From Streptomyces mobaraensis (lineage in GTDB: Bacteria; Actinomycetota; Actinomycetes; Streptomycetales; Streptomycetaceae), in assembly GCF_020099395.1 (NCBI RefSeq), contig NZ_CP083590.1, positions 2,046,001-2,110,000 on the forward strand: 64,000 nucleotides of DNA, in the 5' to 3' direction. Of the stretch, positions 28,600-37,170 are shown piece by piece. Under the pieces are notes generated by a model. That model saw only the letters and a list, made by a program, of their open reading frames with translations. It made no database searches and was not told where the DNA came from. Made by a program: the position numbers and the translations under genes. How positions within the stretch are numbered: the first letter of the stretch is position 1; every line of letters begins with the position of its first letter.

Positions 28600-29780
28600 G
28601 AGGGGGCCTCCCCCAGGTCCACGTCGGTGCCCGCCTCGATGCGCTGCGCGGCGTCCAGTCCGAAGCCGTGCCCGGGGTTCCAGTGCAGGAGCACCTCGGC
28701 ACCGGGGACCAGGCGGGGGTCGCGGTCGACGTTCTGGGCGTAGACGGACAGGCCGGTGCCGCCCGTGGCGACCGGGGAGTCGACGAGGTACTGGGTGGAG
28801 ACGCCGATGAAGCTCGCGGAACTGATGCGTCCGCGCAGCCTGTTGCGGCCCTCGGGGACGGTCGCGGCGTCGTCGGCGTGGGTGAGCGCGATCTTCTCCG
28901 GCCGTATGCCGACGAGGACCTTGTCCCCGGGGCGCGCGGGGACCTGGCAGCGGGCGACGGGCAGCGCGAGCTTGCCGTCGGCGGCGCGCAGCACGAGGTC
29001 GTCGCCGGAGGCGTCGAGGACGTCCGCGGTGATGAGGTTGGAGGTGCCCAGGAAGTTGGCGACGAAAGTGGTGCGCGGGGTCTCGTAGAGATCGGCGGGG
29101 GCGCCGAGCTGTTCCACCCGGCCGGCGTTCATGACGGCCACGGTGTCGGCCATCGTCATGGCCTCCTCCTGGTCATGCGTGACGTGCACGAAGGTGATGC
29201 CGACCTCGGTCTGGATCCGCTTGAGCTCCAGCTGCATCTGGCGGCGGAGCTTGAGGTCCAGGGCGCCCAGCGGCTCGTCGAGCAGCAGCACCTGGGGGTG
29301 GTTGATGAGCGCGCGGGCGACGGCCACGCGCTGCTGCTGGCCGCCGGAGAGCTCGTGCGGCCGGCGCCGGGCCAGGTCGCCGAGCTGGACGAGGTCGAGC
29401 ATCTCGCCGACCTGCTTGCGCACCGACTTCACCCCGCGCCGGCGTAGGCCGAAGGCGACGTTCTCGTGGATGTCGAGGTGCGGGAAGAGGGCGTAGCTCT
29501 GGAAGACGGTGTTCACCGGGCGCTTGTACGGCGGCAGGGCGGTCACGTCCCGGCCGGCGAGGACGACGCTGCCGGTGGTGGGGGTCTCCAGGCCGGCGAT
29601 CATGCGCAGGGTAGTGGTCTTGCCGCAGCCGGAGGCCCCGAGCAGGGCGAAGAAGGAGCCCGCGGGGACGGAGAGGTCCAGCGGGTGCACGGCCGTGAAG
29701 GCGCCGTAGCGCTTGCTGATCCCGGCCAGGCGGACGTCGGTTCCGCTGCCGCCGGGGCCGCTCGGGGCGGTTGCAGTCAT
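28596..29780 (-). CDS. potA: Polyamine ABC transporter ATP-binding protein (PotA)
   Basis: A 394-residue ATPase that powers the PotBC channel. It has Walker A GASGCGKTT (Gly48-Thr56), Q-loop FQSYALFPH, signature LSGGQQQRVAVARAL, Walker B LLLDEPLGALD and the H-loop VTHDQEEA. The C-terminal TOBE domain (VLVGIRPEKIAL, with SASFIGVSTQYLVD) is that of the PotA/spermidine branch. The start is ATG 29780; the frame stays open upstream to 30005 without a start that suits PotA. First gene of a potA-potB-potC-oxidase operon; the substrate-binding gene lies 4 kb away at 33589. Confidence 0.94.
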   Translation of the reverse strand: MTATAPSGPGGSGTDVRLAGISKRYGAFTAVHPLDLSVPAGSFFALLGASGCGKTTTLRMIAGLETPTTGSVVLAGRDVTALPPYKRPVNTVFQSYALFPHLDIHENVAFGLRRRGVKSVRKQVGEMLDLVQLGDLARRRPHELSGGQQQRVAVARALINHPQVLLLDEPLGALDLKLRRQMQLELKRIQTEVGITFVHVTHDQEEAMTMADTVAVMNAGRVEQLGAPADLYETPRTTFVANFLGTSNLITADVLDASGDDLVLRAADGKLALPVARCQVPARPGDKVLVGIRPEKIALTHADDAATVPEGRNRLRGRISSASFIGVSTQYLVDSPVATGGTGLSVYAQNVDRDPRLVPGAEVLLHWNPGHGFGLDAAQRIEAGTDVDLGEAPS

Positions 29781-29900
29781 GGGTGTGGATCCATCGGATG
29801 TGGGGGCGTAGAGCACATAACAGTGACATACGGACGGGGATGTCCGCGTACGGGCCGTGCGGGTGCCGCATCGCTCACTCCTCCGCTGCCCGCTCGGGCC

Positions 29901-29917
29901 GGGACCGCAGCGGTCCC
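29901..29917. promoter_or_regulatory. Operator-like palindrome upstream of potA
   Basis: GGGACCGC-A-GCGGTCCC is a perfect 8-bp-arm palindrome about 120 bp upstream of the potA start. It could be a binding site for a dimeric regulator; no partner is known. Confidence 0.35.
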
Positions 29918-29930
29918 AGCCGTCGCTCCT

Positions 29931-29948
29931 AACGGATGTGATCGCCGA
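29931..29948. promoter_or_regulatory. Candidate polyamine-regulon motif, copy 1
   Basis: AACGGATGTGATCGCCGA here matches AACGGATTTCATCGCCGG at 37171-37188 in 15 of 18 positions. The two copies lie upstream of potABC and between the Lrp regulator and the PuuC-like gene. Shared operator is an inference. Confidence 0.4.
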
Positions 29949-29981
29949 TCCTGGCAGAGGAGGCGGCCCGCAACAAGAGAT

Positions 29982-30011
29982 TCCGTCGTGGAGATTTGGT
30001 TCCACGACGGA
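29982..30011. promoter_or_regulatory. Inverted repeat in the potA/NADAR divergent region
   Basis: Perfect 11-bp arms TCCGTCGTGGA (29982-29992) and TCCACGACGGA (30001-30011) flank an AT-richer 8-nt centre, GATTTGGT. The right arm continues into CACGACGGATT, similar to CACAACGGATT at the Lrp locus. Either an operator or an RNA hairpin. Confidence 0.45.
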
Positions 30012-30230
30012 TTCGGTGCTGCGGGGGTGAGGGTCACGCGGTGCGGTCCCGACGGCGCGTCATCGGTCGCCGTCGGTCCGCCGTCGGTCGCCGGACCGGA
30101 CGAGGTGATCTTCTCATTGCCGGCCGCCCGACCGGTGCGCCGGTCCGCGTCGGACCGCCCCGATATTCACTCTGCGTTGTCAGTGGGGGGTGCCAGAATG
30201 GTCGGCATGTCGAGGGGAACGGGGAATGGC

Positions 30231-30836
30231 ATGGTGAACAGGGGTGTGGCGGACGCGCGGACCGTCGAGGAGCTGACGGCGGCCGTCACGCGCGGTGAGC
30301 GTCCGAAGTACGTCTTCTTCTGGGGGCACCGGCCGCGGCGGGACGGCTCGGTGGGGCCGGGCTGCTTCAGCCAGTGGTGGCCGTCGCCCTTCACGGTGGA
30401 CGGCACGGTCTACGCGACGGCGGAGCACTGGATGATGGCGGGCAAGGCCCGGCTGTTCGGTGACGCCGAGGCCGAGGCCCGGGTGCTGGCGGCGGCCCAT
30501 CCCAAGCAGGCGAAGGATGCCGGCCGGACGGTACGCGGCTTCGACGAGGAGGAGTGGCGGCGGCACCGCTTCGAGCTCGTCGTCGAGGGCGGCGTGCACA
30601 AGTTCGGCCACCACCCGGAGCTGCGGGAGTACCTGCTCGGCACCGGCAGCCGGGTGCTGGTGGAGGCCAGCCCGCTGGACCGGGTGTGGGGCATAGGTCT
30701 CGCCGCGGACGACGAGCGCGCCGCGGACCCGGCCCGCTGGAACGGGCTCAATCTGCTGGGCTTCGCGCTGATGGAGGCGCGTCAGCGGCTGGCGGACAGC
30801 ACCAGCGGCCCCCGGCCGGAGGCACCCGCCGCGTAG
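30231..30836 (+). CDS. NADAR family protein (YbiA-like)
   Basis: A protein of 201 residues with the NADAR domain: KYVFFWGHRPR, CFSQWWPSPFTVDG, ATAEHWMMAGKARLFGD and the C-terminal RVWGIGLAADDERAADP with NLLGFALMEAR. NADAR (YbiA-like) proteins act on N-glycosidic bonds of ADP-ribose or riboflavin-pathway intermediates, and some are linked to ADP-ribosylation reversal or phage defence. No toxin or ADP-ribosyltransferase gene is nearby, so a housekeeping riboflavin-intermediate or damage-control role is as likely. Start chosen at ATG 30231; ATG 30207 in frame is also possible. Overlaps the convergent DUF4190 gene by 55 bp. Confidence 0.85.
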   Translation: MVNRGVADARTVEELTAAVTRGERPKYVFFWGHRPRRDGSVGPGCFSQWWPSPFTVDGTVYATAEHWMMAGKARLFGDAEAEARVLAAAHPKQAKDAGRTVRGFDEEEWRRHRFELVVEGGVHKFGHHPELREYLLGTGSRVLVEASPLDRVWGIGLAADDERAADPARWNGLNLLGFALMEARQRLADSTSGPRPEAPAA

Positions 30837-31618
30837 CCGCCGGCGGCGCCGGACGTGCCGGACGCCCGGTAGGTCACGTCGGAGATCTCGGTGATATCGG
30901 GATCGTCGACGTAGTGGTCGTCGTCGTGCGAAGGGTCGTCCGGGGTGTTGAGCACCAGGACGAAGACGGCGACGGAGGCGGCCAGCCCGAGCGCCCCGAG
31001 GATCAGCCCGGCAAGGGCCTGGCCGCGGTTGGTCGCCACGCCCCGGACGGCCTTCGCCCGTCCGACCGCCCCGAATATGACGGCGAGGACACCGAGGACG
31101 AGCCCCAGCACCACGGAGACGGCGAGGACCAGCGAGACGATGCCCAGCACGAGGGCGGCCGTGCCGAAGCCGTTGTCGGGGACGGCCGGCGCCATGGGCG
31201 CCACCGGCCCGTAGTACACCGGCAGTCCCGAGCCGCCGGGAAGACCCGGGGCGTGCGCCGGGCCGGGGCCCGGGTAAGGGCCCGGCCCCTGGGGTGCGGC
31301 GCCGTACGCCGGGTACGCCGGCCCGTACGGTGAGCCGGGCTGCGGCACGTTCGCGTAACCGGCCGGCGTCCCGTAGGGGGCGGAGGGCCGCCACGCGCTC
31401 GGGGTGCCGGGGCCCGTCGGGGCCGGGGGCACGGGCGGCACGATGCCTTCCGGCGGCGGAGGGGCCTGCGGCGGCACGGCCGCGTGCCGTGGCGGGCGGA
31501 CAGCGTCCGGGCCCTTGCCGAGCGGGACCCCGCCGCCGCCGAGCGGCACTCCCCGCTCCGGCGGCGCCCACGGGTCGCGGTCCCGCGGCTCCTGCTGCGC
31601 ACTGCCCGTGTCGGACAC
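30782..31618 (-). CDS. DUF4190-type membrane protein with long proline-rich N-terminus
   Basis: 278 residues from GTG 31618 (GGAGGG just upstream). Residues 1 to about 160 are Pro/Gly/Tyr-rich and disordered (PYGPAYPAYGAAPQGPGPYP). Two hydrophobic segments follow, with the DUF4190 pattern GTAALVLGIVSLVL and GQALAGLILGALGLAA, joined by a basic loop. The tail is acidic (DDPSHDDDHYVDDPD) and probably faces outward. Function unknown; such proteins are common in Streptomyces. The 3' end overlaps NADAR by 55 bp, tail to tail. Confidence 0.8.
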   Translation of the reverse strand: MSDTGSAQQEPRDRDPWAPPERGVPLGGGGVPLGKGPDAVRPPRHAAVPPQAPPPPEGIVPPVPPAPTGPGTPSAWRPSAPYGTPAGYANVPQPGSPYGPAYPAYGAAPQGPGPYPGPGPAHAPGLPGGSGLPVYYGPVAPMAPAVPDNGFGTAALVLGIVSLVLAVSVVLGLVLGVLAVIFGAVGRAKAVRGVATNRGQALAGLILGALGLAASVAVFVLVLNTPDDPSHDDDHYVDDPDITEISDVTYRASGTSGAAGGYAAGASGRGPLVLSASR

Positions 31619-31725
31619 TGACCCTCCCCTGCTCCCCCGCCATGCTACGGCCTCCCGAACGGCGCCGGAGGACCCCCGCATACGATGATCGGCACCCGCC
31701 GACCGACCAGCCCCCGGAGGCCCGC

Positions 31726-32760
31726 ATGTCAGCGCTCGACCCCTTCATCGCCGGCCTGCCCAAGGCCGAGCTGCACGTGCACCACGTCGGTTCGGCCTCC
31801 CCGCGCATCGTCGCCCAACTGGCCGCCCGGCACCCGGACTCCCCGGTGCCCACCGACCCCGAGGCACTGGCCGACTTCTTCACCTTCCGCGACTTCGCGC
31901 ACTTCATCGAGGTCTACCTCTCGGTCGTCGACCTCGTCCGCGACGCCGAGGACGTCCGGCTGCTCACCTTCGAGATCGCCCGGGACATGGCCCGGCAGAA
32001 CATCCGCTACGCGGAGCTGACGGTCACGCCCTTCAGCTCGGTGCGGCGCGGCATCCCCGACGTGGCCTTCGTCGAGGCGATCGAGGACGCCCGCAAGGCG
32101 GCCGAGACCGAGCTGGGCGTGGTGCTGCGCTGGTGCTTCGACATCCCCGGCGAGGCCGGCCTGGAGGCGGCCGAGGAGACCGCCCGGATCGCCTGCGACC
32201 TGCGGCCGGACGGCCTGGTCTCGTTCGGCCTCGGCGGCCCCGAGATCGGCGTCCCCCGCCCGCAGTTCAAGCCCTACTTCGACCGCGCCATCGCCGCCGG
32301 GCTGCACAGCGTGCCGCACGCCGGCGAGACGACCGGCCCGGAGACGATCTGGGACGCACTGACCGCGCTGCGCGCCGAGCGCATCGGGCACGGCACCAGC
32401 GCCCCGCAGGACCCCCGGCTGCTCGCCCACCTCGCCGAGCACCGCATCCCGCTGGAGGTCTGCCCGACCTCCAACCTGGCCACCCGGGCCGTCACCGACA
32501 TCGAGCGGCACCCGATCCGGGAGATGGCCGCCGCGGGCGTCCTGGTCACCGTGAACAGCGACGACCCGCCGATGTTCGGCACCGACCTGAACACCGAGTA
32601 CGCGGTCGCCGCCCGGCTGCTGGAGCTCGACGCCCGCGGCGTCGCGGACCTCGCCAAGAACGCCGTCGAGGCGTCGTTCATGGACGCGGCGGGCAAGGCG
32701 CGGCTCGCCGCGGAGATCGACGCGTACACGGACGCGTACACGGCGGCCCTCGCGGACTGA
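31726..32760 (+). CDS. Adenosine-deaminase-like hydrolase, possibly aminodeoxyfutalosine deaminase
   Basis: A 344-residue amidohydrolase of the adenosine deaminase fold. Metal ligands His17/His19 appear in LPKAELHVHHVGS, where canonical adenosine deaminases have HxHLDGS; the catalytic Glu is in PHAGETTGPETI, then RIGHGTSA and the second metal Asp in VNSDDPPMF. The altered first motif suggests a substrate other than free adenosine. From memory, the corresponding S. coelicolor protein is assigned to deamination of 6-aminodeoxyfutalosine in menaquinone synthesis, so that is the leading alternative. The start is ATG 31726 with CCGGAGG 5 nt upstream. GDPD follows 93 bp downstream. Confidence 0.87.
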   Translation: MSALDPFIAGLPKAELHVHHVGSASPRIVAQLAARHPDSPVPTDPEALADFFTFRDFAHFIEVYLSVVDLVRDAEDVRLLTFEIARDMARQNIRYAELTVTPFSSVRRGIPDVAFVEAIEDARKAAETELGVVLRWCFDIPGEAGLEAAEETARIACDLRPDGLVSFGLGGPEIGVPRPQFKPYFDRAIAAGLHSVPHAGETTGPETIWDALTALRAERIGHGTSAPQDPRLLAHLAEHRIPLEVCPTSNLATRAVTDIERHPIREMAAAGVLVTVNSDDPPMFGTDLNTEYAVAARLLELDARGVADLAKNAVEASFMDAAGKARLAAEIDAYTDAYTAALAD

Positions 32761-32853
32761 CCGGCGGCCCTCGCGGGATGGCCGGCGGCGCGCGCCCGGC
32801 CGGGCCGCCGGGCCCGTCCGGCGGACCGCGCGCCCTCCGGCCACAATGGGCGG

Positions 32854-33537
32854 ATGCCGATCACCCGCGCCTTCCAGGCCGTCGCCCACCGCGGCGACCC
32901 GTACGTCCACCGCGAGAACACCCTGCCGTCCATCCGCTCGGCCCGGCGGGCCGGGGCGGCGGCGGTGGAGATCGACGTCCGCCTCACCCGCGACGGGGTG
33001 CCCGTCCTGCTGCACGACGCCACCCTGCGCCGGCTGTGGGGCCACGACCGCGCCCTCGCCTCGGTGACCGCCGACGAGCTGCGCGCCCTGACCGGCGGCG
33101 GCGTGCCGACGCTGCGGGAGGCACTGGCGGACGACGGCCCCGGGCGGCTGTTCGTCGACCTCCCCGACCCCTCGGCGGCGTCCGCCGCCGTCGCGGAGGT
33201 GCACGCGGCGGGGGCCGCGGGCCGCGTCTACTACTGCGGCGGCACCGACTCCATGCGCGAGGTGCGGCGGGCCGACCCGGAGGCGGAGATCGCCCTCACC
33301 CGGACCACCCTGAACCCGCCCCCCGCGGCCCTGCTCGCCGCGGTCCGCCCGCACTGGCTCAACTACCGCTTCGGGCTGGTGAGTCCGGAACTGGTCGCCC
33401 GGCACCACGCCGACGGCTACCTGGTGTCGGCGTGGACGGCGGACACCCGGCGCTCCATGCGGCGCCTGCTGGCCGCCGACGTCGACTCGATCACGACGAA
33501 CCGGGTGGGCACCCTGCGGGCGTTGCTGGCTTCCTGA
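32854..33537 (+). CDS. Glycerophosphodiester phosphodiesterase
   Basis: A 227-residue GDPD-fold enzyme that hydrolyses glycerophosphodiesters to glycerol 3-phosphate and an alcohol. All the key residues are visible: His12-Arg13 (AHRG), Glu21-Asn22-Thr (ENT), Glu39-Asp41 (EIDVRLTRDG) and His54-Asp55 (LLHDATL). The C-terminal barrel strand YLVSAWTADTRR is also typical. No signal peptide, so cytoplasmic. Start ATG 32854. It is convergent with the PotD-like gene, with 51 bp between. Confidence 0.93.
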   Translation: MPITRAFQAVAHRGDPYVHRENTLPSIRSARRAGAAAVEIDVRLTRDGVPVLLHDATLRRLWGHDRALASVTADELRALTGGGVPTLREALADDGPGRLFVDLPDPSAASAAVAEVHAAGAAGRVYYCGGTDSMREVRRADPEAEIALTRTTLNPPPAALLAAVRPHWLNYRFGLVSPELVARHHADGYLVSAWTADTRRSMRRLLAADVDSITTNRVGTLRALLAS

Positions 33538-33588
33538 ACCGGCTGTCTCACGGCGCGGCGGCCGGGGCGCGTCGGAGCTCTCAGGGCC

Positions 33589-34776
33589 TCACAGCCCGAC
33601 GATCTCGTTCCACTCCTTCGCGAACCCCGGCCGCTCCCTCGCCGTGATGTCGCGCGCCGTCGCCAGCCGCTTCCGCATGTCGTCCGTCGGAAAGATCAGC
33701 GGGTTCTCCGCCAGCTCGGCGAGCTCCTTGTCCTTCGACGAGGCGAGCACGTCCCGCGCGGCGGGCACCGGGCAGACGTAGTTGACCGCCGCGGCCAGCT
33801 CCGCCGCCACCTCGGGCCGGTAGTAGTGGTCGATCAGCTGCTCGGCGCTCGCCTTGTGCCGGGCGAGGTCCGGGATCATCAGGCTCTCCGCCCACAGCTC
33901 CGCGCCCTCCTCCGGCACCACGAAGGCGATATCGGGGTTGTCGGCCTGGAGCTGGATGATGTCGCCGGAGTACGCCTGGCAGGCCAGCACGTCGCCCGAC
34001 GACAGCTCCTTGATGTAGTCGTTGCCGGTGAACCGGCGGATGTGCCGCTGGGCGACCAGGCGGCGCAGCCGGTCCGTCATCCGGTGGAAGTCGTCGGCGG
34101 TCCACCGGGTGACGTCGACGCCGTCACCCAGCATCAGCAGGGTGAACGCCTCGTCCATCCCGGACAGCAGGGTGACCCGGCCGCGCAGGTCGTCCTTCCA
34201 CAGCTCGGCCGTGCTGCGGATCTCGCGGCCCAGCTTCTTGCGGTGGTAGGCGATGCCCGTGATCCCGGACTGCCAGGGCACGGAGTGCTTGCGGCCGGGG
34301 TCGAACGACGGCTTGCGCAGCAGCGGGTCGAGGTGCCGGGCGACGTTCGGCTGCGCGGCCCGGTCCATCTCCTGCACCCAGCCGAGGCGGACGTAGCGGG
34401 CGCACATCCAGTCGCTGACGACGATCAGATCGCGGCCGGTGTCCTGATGATTCATCAGGGCGGGGCTGATCTTCCCGAAGAACTCGTCGTTGTCGTTGAT
34501 CTCCTCGGTGTACTTCACCGAGACGCCGCTGCGCTTCTCGAACGCCTCCAGCGTGGGCCGCCGGCCGGGATGCTTCTCGTCGGTGTCGATGTACAGCGGC
34601 CAGTTGGCGAACGACAGCCGCCGGTCGGTGGCGGAACGATCCTTCGCGGCGCGGTCGCCGGGGGCGATGTAGGCGGCCGGCACTCCGCAGCCGGCGAGCG
34701 CGGCTCCACCCGCGCCGGCGACCGTCGCGCGCAGCAGGGAGCGGCGGGACAGGTGCTTCACGGGCTTCTCTCGCAT
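33589..34776 (-). CDS. potD: Polyamine ABC transporter substrate-binding lipoprotein (PotD-like)
   Basis: A 395-residue extracellular solute-binding protein. The N-terminus combines a twin-arginine motif (LSRRSLLRAT, Arg11-Arg12) with a lipobox LAGC (Cys30), so it is probably Tat-exported and lipid-anchored. The mature part resembles PotD/PotF: LSFANWPLYIDTD, YTEEINDNDEFFGKI, DLIVVSDWM and the C-terminal LIDHYYRPEVAAELAAAVNY. It lies 4 kb from potABC on the same strand and is likely its binding partner. The start is ATG 34776. No signal-region anomalies. Confidence 0.92.
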   Translation of the reverse strand: MREKPVKHLSRRSLLRATVAGAGGAALAGCGVPAAYIAPGDRAAKDRSATDRRLSFANWPLYIDTDEKHPGRRPTLEAFEKRSGVSVKYTEEINDNDEFFGKISPALMNHQDTGRDLIVVSDWMCARYVRLGWVQEMDRAAQPNVARHLDPLLRKPSFDPGRKHSVPWQSGITGIAYHRKKLGREIRSTAELWKDDLRGRVTLLSGMDEAFTLLMLGDGVDVTRWTADDFHRMTDRLRRLVAQRHIRRFTGNDYIKELSSGDVLACQAYSGDIIQLQADNPDIAFVVPEEGAELWAESLMIPDLARHKASAEQLIDHYYRPEVAAELAAAVNYVCPVPAARDVLASSKDKELAELAENPLIFPTDDMRKRLATARDITARERPGFAKEWNEIVGL

Positions 34777-34891
34777 GACGGCAGGATGGGGGAGGCGATC
34801 TTCACGGACAAGGGGCGGGGTGTCCGGAGATCGGGGGTGCCGGCAGACGCTTCGCCGGGCCGTCGATGATACGGGAACGCCGGGGGCGGGG

Positions 34892-35494
34892 TCAGTCGCG
34901 GGGGAACTTGTGGGTGTGGATCGTCAGGCCGAGCGGGGTGCGGGTCAGGTCGACGGGCTCGCCGAACTCGACGATCAGTTCCGAACGGTAGGTGCCGCCT
35001 TGGGGAGAGGTGTGGGCATGACACCGGCCGGTATAGGGGTCGATGATCAGAAGGACGGGCACACCGGCCGCGGCGTAGGTCCGTTTCTTGGGGCCGTAGT
35101 CGTTGCTCCTGGTGCCCTCCGAGATGACCTCGACGACGAGTTCCACGTCCTTCGGAGCGTACTGATCCCTCGCGTCGGGCCGTGCCCCGTCCGTCACCTT
35201 GACCAGATCCGGGCAGAACCCGTTCCGGTACCCGGGAAAATCCATCCGCACATCCGAATCGATGTGGGCTTCCTTCCCGAAGCGGTCGACAAGCTGCCAC
35301 AAAACGGTACGGATGATGCGCCAGTGGTCAGGGGACTTCGGCGTGACGCAAACCGTCCCCTCGACGATCTCGATGTGATGCCCCTCAGGGGCCGGCAGGC
35401 GCTCCAGAGCCCCGAACATCTCGTCCAGGAACGTGTCCTCCGGCTCTTCTGCCAGGGCTGTCCCCTCCGTGCCGAGCCCGTCCGTGTCGGTCAC
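34892..35494 (-). CDS. Uma2 family putative endonuclease (DUF820)
   Basis: A protein of 200 residues in the Uma2/DUF820 PD-(D/E)XK-like family. The core runs HIEIVEGTVCVTPKS, then RNGFCPDLVKVTD and DVELVVEVISEGTRSNDYG with KKRTYAAAGVPVLLIID, which supplies the D...EVxS...K catalytic pattern. Uma2 proteins are abundant in Streptomyces, but a biological nuclease role remains unproved for most. Chosen start GTG 35494; GTG 35527 would add 11 residues. It stands alone between potD and the aldehyde dehydrogenase. Confidence 0.85.
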   Translation of the reverse strand: MTDTDGLGTEGTALAEEPEDTFLDEMFGALERLPAPEGHHIEIVEGTVCVTPKSPDHWRIIRTVLWQLVDRFGKEAHIDSDVRMDFPGYRNGFCPDLVKVTDGARPDARDQYAPKDVELVVEVISEGTRSNDYGPKKRTYAAAGVPVLLIIDPYTGRCHAHTSPQGGTYRSELIVEFGEPVDLTRTPLGLTIHTHKFPRD

Positions 35495-35539
35495 TGTTCC
35501 GCCCCCTCCCGCGCGCCCCTTGCGCACACGGTCGAACGA

Positions 35540-35583
35540 CGAACGCGGGCCCGGGACACGGCCTGTCCCGGAACCCGCGTTCG
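35540..35583 (-). terminator. Terminator downstream of the PuuC-like aldehyde dehydrogenase
   Basis: A two-part stem, CGAACGCGGG (35540-35549) / CCCGCGTTCG (35574-35583) and CCGGGACA / TGTCCCGG, closes around a 5-nt loop with one small internal mismatch. It lies 13 nt after the stop codon at 35597 (minus strand). Confidence 0.8.
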
Positions 35584-35596
35584 GACGCGTGAGGCG

Positions 35597-37048
35597 TCAG
35601 CCCAGCGACGTCATCACGTGCTTGATCCGCGTGTAGTCCTCGAACCCGTACGCCGACAGGTCCTTCCCGTAGCCGGACTTCTTGAAGCCGCCGTGCGGCA
35701 TCTCCGCGACCAGCGGGATGTGGGTGTTGATCCACACGCAGCCGAAGTCGAGCCGCTTGGACATCCGCATGGCGCGCGCGTGGTCCTTGGTCCACACGGA
35801 CGACGCGAGCGCGTACTCGACGCCGTTGGCGTGGGCGACGGCCTGGTCCTCGTCCGTGAAGGACTGGACGGTGATGACCGGGCCGAAGACCTCGTTCTGG
35901 ACGATCTCGTCGTCCTGCTTGAGGCCGGAGACGACGGTCGGGGCGTAGAAGTAGCCCTTGTCGCCGACGCGGTGGCCGCCGGCCTCGACCTTGGCGTGGG
36001 CGGGGAGGCGGTCGATGAAGCCGGCCACCTGCTTCAGCTGGTTGGCGTTGTTGAGCGGCCCGTAGAGCACGTCCTCGTCGTCCGGCTGCCCGGTCTTCGT
36101 GTCGGCCGCGGCCTTGGCGAGGGCGGTGACGAACTCGTCGTGGACGGACTCGTGGACGAGCACGCGGGTGGCGGCCGTGCAGTCCTGGCCGGCGTTGAAG
36201 TAGCCGGCCATGGCGATGTCCTCGACGGCCTTGGCGAGGTCGGCGTCCTCGAAGACGACGACGGGCGCCTTGCCGCCGAGCTCCAGGTGGACGCGCTTGA
36301 CGTCCTTGGCCGCGGACGCGGCGACCTGCTGGCCGGCCCGGACGGAGCCGGTGACGGAGGCCATCGCGGGCACCGGGTGCTCGACCATCAGCCGGCCGGT
36401 GTCGCGGTCGCCGCAGACGACGTTGAAGACGCCCTTGGGGTGGCCGAGCTCCTCCAGCACCCCGCCGATGATCTCGGCGAGCAGGACCGTGGAGGCCGGG
36501 GTGGTGTCGGACGGCTTGAGGACGACGGTGTTGCCCGCGGCGAGGGCGGGGGCGAACTTCCAGACGGCCATCATCATCGGGTAGTTCCAGGGGGCGACCT
36601 GGGCGCAGACGCCCACCGGCTCGCGGCGGATGATGGAGGTCATCCCCTCCATGTACTCGCCGGCGGAGCGGCCCTCCAGCAGCCGGGCGGCGCCCGCGAA
36701 GAAGCGGATCTGGTCCACCATCGGCGGGACCTCTTCGCTGCGGGTGAGGGCGAGGGGCTTGCCGGTGTTCTCCGACTCGGCGGCGATCAGGTCCTCGGCC
36801 CGCGCCTCGATCGCGTCGGCGATCTTGAGCAGGACCTTCTGGCGCTCGGCCGGGACCAGGTCGCGCCAGGCCGGGAACGCCTCCTCGGCGGCGGCCATGG
36901 CGGCGTCCACGTCGGCGGCGCCGGACAGCGGAGCGGTGGCGTACACCTCGCCCGTGGCCGGGTTGACCACGTCGGTGGTCCGCCCGTCCGCGGCGTCCCG
37001 GAACTCCCCGTTGATGTAGTTGCGCAACCGGCGCGGCTCGGTGGTCAC
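35597..37048 (-). CDS. Aldehyde dehydrogenase, gamma-(glutamyl)aminobutyraldehyde type (PuuC-like)
   Basis: A 483-residue ALDH. Motifs: PWNYPMMMAVWKFAPALAAG, VLKPSDTTPAS, the cofactor loop TGSVRAGQQV, the general-base region LELGGKAPVVVF and catalytic Cys290 in AGQDCTAATR, then EVFGPVITVQ. The sequence resembles betaine/gamma-aminobutyraldehyde dehydrogenases. Between potD and a polyamine aminotransferase with an Lrp regulator, oxidation of gamma-aminobutyraldehyde or gamma-glutamyl-gamma-aminobutyraldehyde is the most likely job. The start is GTG 37048 (VTTEPRRLRNYING), with an AGGAGAGG element 8-10 nt upstream; a frame open to 37141 is not ALDH-like. Confidence 0.9.
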   Translation of the reverse strand: MTTEPRRLRNYINGEFRDAADGRTTDVVNPATGEVYATAPLSGAADVDAAMAAAEEAFPAWRDLVPAERQKVLLKIADAIEARAEDLIAAESENTGKPLALTRSEEVPPMVDQIRFFAGAARLLEGRSAGEYMEGMTSIIRREPVGVCAQVAPWNYPMMMAVWKFAPALAAGNTVVLKPSDTTPASTVLLAEIIGGVLEELGHPKGVFNVVCGDRDTGRLMVEHPVPAMASVTGSVRAGQQVAASAAKDVKRVHLELGGKAPVVVFEDADLAKAVEDIAMAGYFNAGQDCTAATRVLVHESVHDEFVTALAKAAADTKTGQPDDEDVLYGPLNNANQLKQVAGFIDRLPAHAKVEAGGHRVGDKGYFYAPTVVSGLKQDDEIVQNEVFGPVITVQSFTDEDQAVAHANGVEYALASSVWTKDHARAMRMSKRLDFGCVWINTHIPLVAEMPHGGFKKSGYGKDLSAYGFEDYTRIKHVMTSLG

Positions 37049-37170
37049 GGTGTGCACCTCTCCTGTGAGATGTCCGAAGGGTGAGACGCCCAGCCTAGCC
37101 AGGAGGACCACGTTTTCGATATACCCACCAGCCAGGAGCAACGGAATCGGTTATTCAGGTGCCTCGTCAC

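Larger units (their letters stand above)
29781..30230. other. 450-bp divergent regulatory region between potA and the NADAR gene
   Basis: This region must hold the potABC promoter and the NADAR promoter. It carries an 17-bp palindrome at 29901-29917, an 18-bp motif at 29931-29948 shared with the Lrp/aldehyde-dehydrogenase region, and an 11-bp-arm inverted repeat at 29982-30011. I see no small gene in it. Confidence 0.6.

Noticed and set aside
26867..28702. A 611-residue frame on the minus strand as a fused permease
   Set aside because: Only the last 274 codons (from ATG 27691) are permease; the rest is an out-of-frame read of potB.
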